Positions 1-7,463 of a stretch of 37,625 nucleotides of DNA are shown here, piece by piece. The notes beneath the pieces were generated by a model that did not search any database, had not been told where the DNA came from, and saw only the letters and a list, made by a program, of their open reading frames with translations. The stretch lies in contig NZ_BKZP01000031.1 of NCBI RefSeq assembly GCF_008974185.1, positions 1 through 37,625 of the forward strand, in the 5' to 3' direction. The stretch's first letter is position 1. Every line of letters starts with the position of its first letter. A program made the position numbers and the translations under genes. The stretch is from Weizmannia acidilactici (GTDB taxonomy: Bacteria > Bacillota > Bacilli > Bacillales > Bacillaceae_C).

Positions 1-10
1 TCCATTGCAT
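1..10 (-). CDS. start of next operon gene, probably acyl-CoA carboxylase carboxyltransferase (partial)
   Basis: An ATG at 10-8 overlaps the TAA stop of the upstream hydratase gene as TAATG, and three codons (Met-Gln-Trp) are visible before the window ends. The hydratase gene has GGAGG-like purines near its end, so translational coupling is plausible. In Bacillus yng-type operons the gene after the methylglutaconyl-CoA hydratase (yngF) is yngE, the biotin-dependent carboxyltransferase subunit. This window has biotin carboxylase and carrier genes but no carboxyltransferase, so it is the expected next gene. The identity is inferred from order only, since three residues cannot show a family. Confidence 0.35.
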
Positions 11-792
11 TACCTCCCTTTGTACACCGGCGCGCGCATTTCCGCGAATGCACGCAACCCTTCGAGCCGGTCTTCTGTCGGAATCAGCGCGCTGTAGGCG
101 AGTTCCTCTATTTTTAAGCCTGTTTCAAGATTCGTCTCGGCACCCCGGTTGATCGCCGTTTTTGCCTGCACGAGCGCGAGCGGCCCGTTCTTTACCATCG
201 CGCCGGCCAGTTCACACGCTTTTTCCATCACTTGCTCGCGCGGCACGGCGTATTCAAGCAGGCCGATCGCTTCCGCTTCTTCCGCGGAAACCCGCCGGGC
301 CGTGTAAATCAATTCCTTCGCCTTCCCCATGCCGACGAGCCGCGGCAGCCGCTGTGTACCGCCCGCCCCCGGTATAATGGCAAGCGAAGTTTCGGTCAAC
401 CCGTATTTTGCTTCAAGGGCGCCGATGCGGAGATCGCAAGCCAGCGCTAATTCAAGCCCACCACCAAATGTCGAACCGTTTAAAGCGGCAATGACCGGCT
501 GCGGCAGCCCGGCCACTTCATTAACCACTTTGCCGATCTGCCGGACTGCCTGTAAAACTTCTTCCTCTTTCATTCCTCTCCGCTCTTTTAAATCGGCGCC
601 CGCACAAAAAACTTTTTCTCCAGAGCCGGTCAGGATCACAACGCGGATGCTCCGGTCTTTCTTCAAGTTCTCCAATACCTCATCCAAATCAAAAAGCATC
701 TCTTTCGACAATGCATTTGCGGCCTGCGGGCGGTTCAGCGTAATGACCGCAAGCCCGCCCGCGCGTTTTTCCAATAAAACGGTTCCTGTCAT
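10..792 (-). CDS. yngF: enoyl-CoA hydratase/isomerase, probable methylglutaconyl-CoA hydratase
   Basis: This 260-residue crotonase-fold protein probably hydrates 3-methylglutaconyl-CoA to HMG-CoA in leucine/isovalerate breakdown. The oxyanion-hole segment CAGADLKER and the GGGLELALACDLRIG motif are present, followed by LAIIPGAGGTQRLPRLVG, which carries the usual acid residue region. Length is normal for the family. The ATG at 792 overlaps the TGA of the HMG-CoA lyase gene (ATGA) and follows a GGAGGGAGGAGC ribosome binding site, so the two are translationally coupled. Its product is the substrate-side neighbour of HMG-CoA lyase. Crotonase sequences alone do not fix the substrate, so the specific assignment rests on the operon. 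Confidence 0.85.
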   Translation of the reverse strand: MTGTVLLEKRAGGLAVITLNRPQAANALSKEMLFDLDEVLENLKKDRSIRVVILTGSGEKVFCAGADLKERRGMKEEEVLQAVRQIGKVVNEVAGLPQPVIAALNGSTFGGGLELALACDLRIGALEAKYGLTETSLAIIPGAGGTQRLPRLVGMGKAKELIYTARRVSAEEAEAIGLLEYAVPREQVMEKACELAGAMVKNGPLALVQAKTAINRGAETNLETGLKIEELAYSALIPTEDRLEGLRAFAEMRAPVYKGR

Positions 793-1697
793 GCTCCTCC
801 CTCCGAACGATAAATTTCCATCTGCTTACTTTTGAGCGGCTTGCCGAGAACGCCTTCGATCTGTTTCGCCGCCTCGAGCGTTTTATGAAAATCGATGCCG
901 GTTTTGATCCCCATTTGATGAAACAAATACAGCAGATCTTCAGTCGCGGCATTGCCGGATGCCCCTTTCGCATACGGGCAGCCGCCGAGCCCGCCGGCCG
1001 CGCTGTCAAAAACGGTGATCCCCATTTCAAGCGATTTTACGACATTGGCGAGGGCCGTTCCCCTCGTATCATGGAAATGCATCGCAAGTTTCCCTGCATC
1101 AAAATGCGGGAGCAATTCGTCGAGCAGCCGATCAACGTCGGCCGGCACGCTGGCACCGATTGTATCCCCGAGCGATACTTCATCCACGCCCATTGCAAAC
1201 AGCCGGTCCGCTACCTCCCTCACCTGCTTCGGTGAAACCGGTCCGGCATACGGACAGGCAATGACAGTCGAGATGTAGCCCCTCACCGTTTTTCCGGCTG
1301 ATTTGGCTTCCTTCACAACTTTTTCCAAAACCGGATACGTCTCCGCGATCGATTTATTGATATTGCGAAGGTTATGGGCTTCGCTAGCCGAGAGAAAAAC
1401 GCTCACTTCATCGACATCCGATTTTAGCGCGCGTTCGAGACCCCTCATGTTCGGAACGAGGGCGGCATATGTTACACCAGGCTTCCGTTTGATTTTTTCG
1501 AGCACCGTGCCGGCATCGGCCAGCTGGGGGATCCATTTCGGGTGCACGAAAGAACTCGCTTCGATATAAGTAAGGCCCGTTTCCGACAGCGAATTGATCC
1601 ACGCAATCTTATCTTCTGTCGCCACCACCGTTTTTTCGTTTTGCAGCCCGTCGCGCGGACCGACTTCTTTGACGATCACTTTTTCAGGCAGTTTCAC
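789..1697 (-). CDS. yngG: hydroxymethylglutaryl-CoA lyase
   Basis: HMG-CoA lyase cleaves HMG-CoA to acetoacetate and acetyl-CoA, the last step of leucine catabolism. The 302-residue protein has the DRE-TIM metallolyase N terminus VGPRDGLQNE, the metal-binding HFHDTRGTALANV segment, and the C-terminal cysteine loop GLGGCPYAKGASGNAATED, which is diagnostic for HMG-CoA lyase over homocitrate synthases. The start is GTG at 1697, preceded by AAGGGGGTGGGGTT. The 3' end overlaps the next gene by 4 bases. It sits between the biotin carrier and the methylglutaconyl-CoA hydratase, the order known from Bacillus yng operons. Confidence 0.93.
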   Translation of the reverse strand: MKLPEKVIVKEVGPRDGLQNEKTVVATEDKIAWINSLSETGLTYIEASSFVHPKWIPQLADAGTVLEKIKRKPGVTYAALVPNMRGLERALKSDVDEVSVFLSASEAHNLRNINKSIAETYPVLEKVVKEAKSAGKTVRGYISTVIACPYAGPVSPKQVREVADRLFAMGVDEVSLGDTIGASVPADVDRLLDELLPHFDAGKLAMHFHDTRGTALANVVKSLEMGITVFDSAAGGLGGCPYAKGASGNAATEDLLYLFHQMGIKTGIDFHKTLEAAKQIEGVLGKPLKSKQMEIYRSEGGA

Positions 1698-1709
1698 AAC
1701 CCCACCCCC

Positions 1710-1919
1710 TTACGCCAATTCGACCAATACATCGGAGTCGTTGACAAAATCCCCTTCCTGTACATGGACTTTCACAACTGTCCCGTCTTCTTCCGCCGCA
1801 ATCGGGATTTCCATTTTCATCGACTCCAGGATGACAACATCGTCCCCTTCCTTCACTTGGTCGCCTTCTTTAACGAGCACTTTCCAGATACTTCCAGCCA
1901 TGCTTGCGGTGATTTCCAT
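1710..1919 (-). CDS. yngHB: biotin/lipoyl attachment carrier protein
   Basis: This stand-alone 69-residue biotinyl domain carries the prosthetic group between the biotin carboxylase and the carboxyltransferase. The biotinylation site is the lysine of ESMKME at about residue 35, and the conserved GDxVxEGD and EGDFVN turns flank it symmetrically. The start ATG has a strong TAGGAGGAGAACCAT leader. It lies 12 bases after the biotin carboxylase stop. A single-domain carrier encoded apart from the carboxylase is the YngHB arrangement. In B. subtilis YngHB is known to be biotinylated and can also be lipoylated, but nothing here tests that. Confidence 0.9.
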   Translation of the reverse strand: MEITASMAGSIWKVLVKEGDQVKEGDDVVILESMKMEIPIAAEEDGTVVKVHVQEGDFVNDSDVLVELA

Positions 1920-1931
1920 ATGGTTCTCCTC

Positions 1932-3269
1932 CTAATTTAAAAAATCGTCCACAAAATGGGTTGTTGTATATCCTTTTAAAAACTGTTCATGACTGACCGT
2001 TTCAATCAGCATCGGGATATTTGTTTTGATTCCTTCAATTTGATAGTTTTCAAGCGCGGACCTGATCCTTTCGCATGCTTCTTTTCGCGTCCTGCCCCAG
2101 GCGATAAGTTTTGCAATCATCGGGTCGTAAAATGGGGGTACCTCTGAACCCGCTTCAACGGCGCATTCGTTTCGAATCTCGTCCCCTTCCGGCAGCCGCA
2201 AAGCGGTAATTTTTCCGGGCGATGGAAAAAACGATTCCGGATCTTCGGCATAGATGCGCACTTCAATCGCGTGCCCGTTTCGCTTAAGCATTTCCCTCGT
2301 GATGCCCAGGCGCGCGCCGGAAGCTATCTTCAGCTGTTCCTCCACAATGTCCAGCCCTGTAATTTCTTCCGTCACCGGATGCTCGACCTGCAGCCGCGTA
2401 TTCATTTCAAGAAAATAAAAGTTTTGATCCCGATCGACGATAAATTCAATCGTTCCGACGTTCGTATAGCCGATATGTTTTGCCGCCTGCACCGCTGCTT
2501 CGAGCATTTTTTGCCGGGTTGCTTCACTGATAAAAGGCGATGGTGCTTCTTCGACGACTTTCTGGTGCCGGCGCTGGATCGAACATTCCCGTTCCCAAAG
2601 CGGCACGATATTTTCGTACTGGTCTGCTAAAATTTGAACTTCTATATGGTGCGGCTCTTCAATATATTTTTCAATAAACATCGTGCCGTCCCCGAAAAAC
2701 ATTTCCGCCCGCTTTTTGTTGCCGGCAAAAGCTTTTCGCAGTTCGGCTTCCGACCGGACGAACTCCATGCCGATCCCGCCCCCGCCCGCGGAAGCTTTTA
2801 ACATCACCGGATAGCCGATTCCTTGTGCTGCCTGCACCGCCGCTTCTTCATCTGCAAGCGGGGCATCAACGCCTTCTATGATCGGAACGCCGGCTGCTTT
2901 CATCGTCCGGCGCGCTTCAATTTTGCTGCCCATTGCCGCGACAATTTCAGGGGGAGGGCCGATAAAAACAAGTCCTGCTTCAATGCATTTTTTTGCAAAG
3001 GCCGCATTCTCCGATAAAAGCCCGTAACCGGGGTGGACCGCTTCCGCCCCGCTCTCTTTTGCCGCTTGTATGATCGCATCGGCGTTTAAATAGCTTTGGT
3101 TGACAGGCGGCTTGCCGATGCAGTACGCTTCATCCGCCTCGCGCACAAACAGAGACCCTGCGTCCGCTTCCGAGTAAACTGCAACAGATTGGACACCGAG
3201 CTTTTTGCAGGTACGGATCACACGCCGCGCAATCTCACCCCGATTGGCAATGAGGATTTTTTTGAACAA
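1932..3269 (-). CDS. yngH: biotin carboxylase subunit of acyl-CoA carboxylase
   Basis: This 445-residue ATP-grasp enzyme carboxylates the biotin on the neighbouring carrier, probably for 3-methylcrotonyl-CoA carboxylation. The N-terminal biotin carboxylase fold starts FKKILIANRGEIARRVIR. The ATP-grasp glycine loop is KASAGGGGIGM near residue 160. EMNTRLQVEHPVTEE carries the catalytic glutamate and arginine. Length matches AccC-type subunits without a fused carrier. The start is TTG at 3269 with AAAGGAGCGGTGCC upstream. In most AccC proteins the glycine loop has Lys where this has Ile; from memory Bacillus YngH proteins share the Ile. A role in fatty acid synthesis is unlikely because of the catabolic neighbours. 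Confidence 0.92.
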   Translation of the reverse strand: MFKKILIANRGEIARRVIRTCKKLGVQSVAVYSEADAGSLFVREADEAYCIGKPPVNQSYLNADAIIQAAKESGAEAVHPGYGLLSENAAFAKKCIEAGLVFIGPPPEIVAAMGSKIEARRTMKAAGVPIIEGVDAPLADEEAAVQAAQGIGYPVMLKASAGGGGIGMEFVRSEAELRKAFAGNKKRAEMFFGDGTMFIEKYIEEPHHIEVQILADQYENIVPLWERECSIQRRHQKVVEEAPSPFISEATRQKMLEAAVQAAKHIGYTNVGTIEFIVDRDQNFYFLEMNTRLQVEHPVTEEITGLDIVEEQLKIASGARLGITREMLKRNGHAIEVRIYAEDPESFFPSPGKITALRLPEGDEIRNECAVEAGSEVPPFYDPMIAKLIAWGRTRKEACERIRSALENYQIEGIKTNIPMLIETVSHEQFLKGYTTTHFVDDFLN

Positions 3270-3311
3270 TTGGCACCGCTCCTTTCCTGGTTATTCATTT
3301 TTCCTATCAAT

Positions 3312-4454
3312 CTAGCATCCAAGTTGGCGCGCAATCACAAGCCGCTGAATTTCGGATGTACCTTCGCCGATTTCCATCAACTTGATGTCACGGAGGTGGC
3401 GCTCAACATCATATTCGCGCATATACCCGGACCCACCGTGGATCTGGATCGCCTGGTTGCAGGCGCGAAATCCCATTTCGGACGCAAAAAGTTTTGCGTA
3501 GGCGGCTTCTTTGCTGAACGGTTTTCCCTGGTCTTTCAACCATGCCGCCTTATACACGGCATTGCGGGCAAGCTCGATTTCCATCGCCATATCGGCAAGC
3601 TTAAACTGAATTGCCTGGAATTTTGAAATCGCCTGCCCGAACTGCTTCCGTACTTTTGCGTACTGGAACGCTTTTTCAAACGCAGCCTGGGCGATGCCGA
3701 CCGATAAGGCCGCGATCGAAATGCGCCCACCGTCCAGCGTATACAAAAACTGGCTGAAGCCTTTTTTCTCATCGCCGAGTAAGTTTTCCACCGGGACGCG
3801 GACGTTTTCAAACACGATCTGGCATGTATTCGACCCGCGTACGCCCATTTTGTCGTACGGGCTTGTAATCGTGACGCCCGGGGCATCGGTCGGCACGATG
3901 ATCGCGGAGATGATATTGCGGCCGTTTTCTCTTGTTCCGGTCACGGCCGTCACAATCACCTGACGGGCATACTGGGCGTTTGTAATCCAGCATTTTTCCC
4001 CGTTGATCACCCATTCATCGCCGTTGAGTATCGCTTTTGTCCGTGTGCCGCCCGCATCCGACCCGGCATTCGGTTCCGTCAGCCCGAAAGCGCCGAGCGT
4101 TTCGCCTTTTGCCATCGGGACGAGCCACTTTTGCTTCTGTTCTTCAGTGCCGAAATAATAAATCGGGCTTGCGCCGAGGCTGATGTTCGCGGCATAACTG
4201 AGTCCCGTACCGCCGCATGCCTTTCCGATTTCTTCAACAGCGATGCAATATGAAATCGTGTCCCCTCCCGCGCCGCCGTATTTTTCCGGAAAAGGGATGC
4301 CGAGAAGCCCGAGTTTTCCGAGCTTATCAAATGTTTCGATCCGCATTTTTCCAGTTTCATCCACTTCCCGTGCATACGGCTTGATCTCTTTCTCGGCAAA
4401 ATTCCGAACCATTTCCTGCAGCATTTTCTGTTCTTTGGACAGTTCGAAATCCAT
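3312..4454 (-). CDS. yngJ: acyl-CoA dehydrogenase (short/branched-chain type)
   Basis: This FAD-dependent dehydrogenase of 380 residues oxidises an acyl-CoA to the 2-enoyl-CoA and passes electrons to ETF. The family signatures are GAFGLTEPNAGSDAGG (FAD/substrate loop), ITNAQYARQVIV, and the C-terminal YMREYDVERHLRDIK followed by GEGTSEIQRLVIARQL. In this pathway it would act on isovaleryl-CoA. However, the base glutamate sits in GEGTSEIQR, the short/medium-chain position, whereas classical isovaleryl-CoA dehydrogenases place it in helix G. A broader branched/short-chain specificity is therefore possible. The ATG has an excellent TAAGGAGGAGAAAC leader. A 237-base gap holding a 21-base repeat separates it from the upstream synthetase gene. 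Confidence 0.88.
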   Translation of the reverse strand: MDFELSKEQKMLQEMVRNFAEKEIKPYAREVDETGKMRIETFDKLGKLGLLGIPFPEKYGGAGGDTISYCIAVEEIGKACGGTGLSYAANISLGASPIYYFGTEEQKQKWLVPMAKGETLGAFGLTEPNAGSDAGGTRTKAILNGDEWVINGEKCWITNAQYARQVIVTAVTGTRENGRNIISAIIVPTDAPGVTITSPYDKMGVRGSNTCQIVFENVRVPVENLLGDEKKGFSQFLYTLDGGRISIAALSVGIAQAAFEKAFQYAKVRKQFGQAISKFQAIQFKLADMAMEIELARNAVYKAAWLKDQGKPFSKEAAYAKLFASEMGFRACNQAIQIHGGSGYMREYDVERHLRDIKLMEIGEGTSEIQRLVIARQLGC

Positions 4455-4527
4455 GTTTCTCCTCCTTAGAAAAGGATTTGCGATACATTAATTTCAAATT
4501 AATAAAGGGGCATCTCCTCTTTTGTTT

Positions 4528-4631
4528 TGCTGATTTCTCATACCTTTCCGCCGATTTTTTTAGCATTTCCACCGATTTCTTGGAGATGCTCGCCGTTTTT
4601 TCAACGTTTTCGCTGATTTTGTAAAATCAGA
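4528..4631 (-). repeat. five degenerate 20-21-base tandem repeats between operon genes
   Basis: Between the acyl-CoA synthetase and acyl-CoA dehydrogenase genes lie five adjacent units starting at 4528, 4549, 4570, 4591 and 4611, with plus-strand core CGCCGATTTyTT. Read on the minus strand in one frame, three units encode heptapeptides of the type EMLKKSA, ERYEKSA and KSAKQ. One unit is 20 bases long, so no single frame runs through all five. No long start-to-stop ORF with a good ribosome site covers it. I take it as an intergenic repeat family, not a gene. It lies in the untranslated spacer of the operon transcript. Confidence 0.7.
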
Positions 4632-4691
4632 TGTCGTTCACTCATACGTGGCACAAATTTGATTTATGTTCCGCTCCGCCGCTGCAAATGT

Positions 4692-6647
4692 TTATTTTTT
4701 CAAACCTTGCTCCGCCACCAGTTTTTCAATCCGCTCGACTGTTGCCGGATCCTCAAGGCCGGTCATGTCGCCCACCGCAGCCCCTTTCACAACAATTTCT
4801 TTTAACAGGCGGCGCATGATTTTTCCGCTTACCGTCTTGGGCAAAGTGTCCGTAAACAAGATTGCTTTCGGCTCGGCAATTTTTCCGATTTGCTCGACAA
4901 TGCAAGCCTTGATCGCTCCCCTTAGTTCATCGCTGTCTTCCATGCCGTCGCTCAGGCGCACAAAGCAGACCGGCACTTCACCCTTGATTTCATCGGGAAT
5001 ACCGATGACAGCGGCTTCAGAAACCCCCGGGACTTCGAGCACTGCGCTTTCCATTTCCATCGTGCTCAGGCGATGGCCAGCGACATTGAAAGCATCATCT
5101 GACCTACCGGTGACCCAAACATAGCCGTCTTCATCGATCATCGCGAGGTCACTCGCATAATAGCATCCTTCCACCTGACTGAAATAGGAACTCAAGTAGC
5201 GCTCCGGCTCTTTCCAAAGCGTCCGGCACAGCATCGGAAAAGGCTTTTTAATGACGAGGTTCCCAAGACTCCCCGGCGGCACCGGTTTCCCTTCCTGATC
5301 CACCACATCAACCGCTGCGCCTAAAAACGGCCTGCCCGCTGATCCCGGTTTCATCGGCGTCAGCCACGCGGCACCGGCAAGCGGCGATCCGGCTGTTTCC
5401 GTCTGCCCCCAAGTATTATTTACACAAATCTTTTTCTTCCCGAGCACTTCATACGTCCACTGCCATGTTTCGGCATCAAACGGCTCACCGACAAGTGAAA
5501 CAACATCCAGACAGGATAGATCATATTTTTCAAGCGACTTTTCGCCCATGCTTTTTAACATTCTCAGCGCGGTCGGTGCGGTGAATAGTTTATTGACCCG
5601 GTACTTTTCAATGATCTTGTAAAACCTGTCTTTTTCCGGGTAATCAATTGCCCCTTCGTAAATGACCGTTGTCACACCATTTGCGAGCGTGCCGGCAATG
5701 CCCCAAATATGCATCGTCAACCAGCCGATATCTGCCGAGCACCAAAGGACATCGTCATCATGGTGGTCCATATGGTATTTTGCATAAATGTAGTTTTGCA
5801 CGACAAACGCCATCCCGGAGTGGACAACGCCTTTTGGTTTTCCGGTTGTGCCGCTCGTATAAAACACAATTCCGTACTCGTTCGCTTCCAGCCTTTCCGG
5901 TTCGCAAACGATACCTGCTTTCTTCGTTTCCTCATGCCACCAATAGTCGCGTCCTGCCTGCATCTCCACATCAAGCCCGAGCCGGTTCACGACCACGACC
6001 GCCTCAATGGATGAAATATCCGGGATAACATGGTCGACTTTTTCCTTTAAATAAATCTTTTTCCCCCTTCGCTCAGTCGCGTCCGCGGTGACAATGACTT
6101 TTGGTTCAAAATTGATGAGCCGGTCTTTCAGCGATTTTTCCGAATAACCGGAAAAAATTGTGTTGTACACTGCACCGATCCGGAAGCAGGCAAGAACGGC
6201 AATGACCGCTTCCGCCAAATTCGGGAGAAAAATTGCCACGCAGTCGCCTTTTTTCACGCCAAATGAGCGCAACACATTGGCAAACCGGTTCACTTCGGCG
6301 AGCAGCATGCTGTACGTGTAAAAATTCGAATCGCCGTTTTCCCCTTCCCAAATTAGCGCTGTCCGGTTGCCGGCCCCTTTTTCAATATGGCGGTCAAGCA
6401 AATTCACACACGGATTGCTAATGCCGCCTTCAAAAAAGCGGAACCCGGGCAGGCTGCCGGTCATCGTTTTTTTCCACGGCTCATACCAAACAAGTTTTCG
6501 GGCAACGCGACCCCAAAACTCGGCGGGATCCGCCTGGGACAGCCGAAGCAGTTCCTGGAACGCTTCGCTGCTTCCGGTATCCGTTGACCGCACTTTTTCT
6601 TCACTTGGATAAACAAGTTTGCTTTTGGCAATGCCGCTTTGGTCCAT
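4692..6647 (-). CDS. Acs-type acyl-CoA synthetase (AMP-forming), probably branched/short-chain acids
   Basis: This ligase of about 650 residues activates a carboxylic acid to its CoA thioester through an acyl-adenylate. It has the acetyl-CoA synthetase length and N-terminal cap, the P-loop YTSGTTGKPKGVVHS, the hinge region YVWVTGRSDDAFNVAGHRLS, and the C-terminal catalytic/acetylatable lysine in PKTVSGKIMRR. The acyl-pocket motif reads NTWGQTETAG. Acetate-specific Acs has NTWWQTETG, and the second Trp closes the pocket. Gly there opens it to longer or branched acids such as isovalerate. ATGs occur at 6653 and 6647. The second is chosen because AAAGGAG lies 7 bases before it and almost touches the first. 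It is not clearly YngI, which is shorter. Confidence 0.85.
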   Translation of the reverse strand: MDQSGIAKSKLVYPSEEKVRSTDTGSSEAFQELLRLSQADPAEFWGRVARKLVWYEPWKKTMTGSLPGFRFFEGGISNPCVNLLDRHIEKGAGNRTALIWEGENGDSNFYTYSMLLAEVNRFANVLRSFGVKKGDCVAIFLPNLAEAVIAVLACFRIGAVYNTIFSGYSEKSLKDRLINFEPKVIVTADATERRGKKIYLKEKVDHVIPDISSIEAVVVVNRLGLDVEMQAGRDYWWHEETKKAGIVCEPERLEANEYGIVFYTSGTTGKPKGVVHSGMAFVVQNYIYAKYHMDHHDDDVLWCSADIGWLTMHIWGIAGTLANGVTTVIYEGAIDYPEKDRFYKIIEKYRVNKLFTAPTALRMLKSMGEKSLEKYDLSCLDVVSLVGEPFDAETWQWTYEVLGKKKICVNNTWGQTETAGSPLAGAAWLTPMKPGSAGRPFLGAAVDVVDQEGKPVPPGSLGNLVIKKPFPMLCRTLWKEPERYLSSYFSQVEGCYYASDLAMIDEDGYVWVTGRSDDAFNVAGHRLSTMEMESAVLEVPGVSEAAVIGIPDEIKGEVPVCFVRLSDGMEDSDELRGAIKACIVEQIGKIAEPKAILFTDTLPKTVSGKIMRRLLKEIVVKGAAVGDMTGLEDPATVERIEKLVAEQGLKK

Positions 6648-6666
6648 AGGCATGCTCCTTTCCTAA

Positions 6667-7449
6667 TTATTGGTCCAGAAAACGCGGATTCCGTTTTTCG
6701 ATAAATGCCTGCAACCCTTCACGCACGTTTTTTGTCTCAAAAACTTTCCCAAAATATTCGGCTTCCGTGACTAGACCTTCATCCATCGTTTGTTCATATC
6801 CCTCTTCCACGGCTCGCTTGGCATACATTAAAATCGGGAACGAGAACTTGCAAATCTCCCGCGCCAGTTCGAGTGCTTTTTCAAGCGATTTTCCTTTCGG
6901 CACAACATGATTCACCATGCCGATTTCTTTCGCTTCTGCGGCTATTAAAGGCTTGCCGGTAAAAATCATTTCTTTTGCTTTCGCTTTGCCGATAAGCCAC
7001 GGCAGCCTTTGCATCCCACCTGAACCCGGAATGATGCCGAGCGTCACTTCGGACAGCCCGAGCTTCACCTGCTCCTCCGCGATCAAAATGTCGCAGCATA
7101 AAGCCAGTTCCAGCCCACCCCCGAGCGCTGGCCCGTTGATCGCGGCGATGGTCGGAACAGAAAACGTTTCAATTTTCCGGAGCGGCGCCTGCAGCCAGCG
7201 CGATTTTTCCTTGGCGTAATCTGCTCCTTTTCCGATCCACTCTGGAAATTCTTTGATGTTCCCGCCCGCCATGAACGCCCGCACACCGGCTCCGGTGACG
7301 ATCACCACTTTCACATCCGGATCATTTTTTACTTCGTCCGCAGTTTGGCTTAACGCTTCGACAACCGCCTTGCTGTATATATTGACAGGCGGATTGTCGA
7401 TCGTGATCATGGCAATTTGGCCTTGTTTTTCCAAGGAGACAACTGGCAA
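6667..7449 (-). CDS. enoyl-CoA hydratase/isomerase family protein
   Basis: This crotonase-fold protein of about 260 residues has FMAGGNIKEF (oxyanion-hole region), GPALGGGLELALCCDILIA, and LSEVTLGIIPGSGGMQRLPWLIG. It probably hydrates an enoyl-CoA in the same branched-chain pathway, and is a second hydratase beside the one at 10-792. An ATG at 7467 overlaps the stop of the upstream pseudogene (ATGA) but has no ribosome site. The sequence just after it, AAAGGAGGAATCCAT, is an ideal site for the TTG at 7449, so I place the start there. It is followed closely by the synthetase gene. The exact substrate is not determinable from the sequence. Confidence 0.85.
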   Translation of the reverse strand: MPVVSLEKQGQIAMITIDNPPVNIYSKAVVEALSQTADEVKNDPDVKVVIVTGAGVRAFMAGGNIKEFPEWIGKGADYAKEKSRWLQAPLRKIETFSVPTIAAINGPALGGGLELALCCDILIAEEQVKLGLSEVTLGIIPGSGGMQRLPWLIGKAKAKEMIFTGKPLIAAEAKEIGMVNHVVPKGKSLEKALELAREICKFSFPILMYAKRAVEEGYEQTMDEGLVTEAEYFGKVFETKNVREGLQAFIEKRNPRFLDQ

Positions 7450-7463
7450 ATGGATTCCTCCTT

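Noticed and set aside
329-835. A 168-codon plus-strand frame antisense to the hydratase gene.
   Set aside because: It is a mirror of codon bias in the GC-rich yngF/yngG genes, with no ribosome site and a Ser/Pro/Ala-rich composition typical of antisense frames.
4357-4572. A 71-codon minus-strand frame with KKSA heptads overlapping the acyl-CoA dehydrogenase start.
   Set aside because: It starts at a GTG without ribosome site, runs out of frame into the well-supported dehydrogenase gene, and the heptads come from a non-coding tandem repeat.
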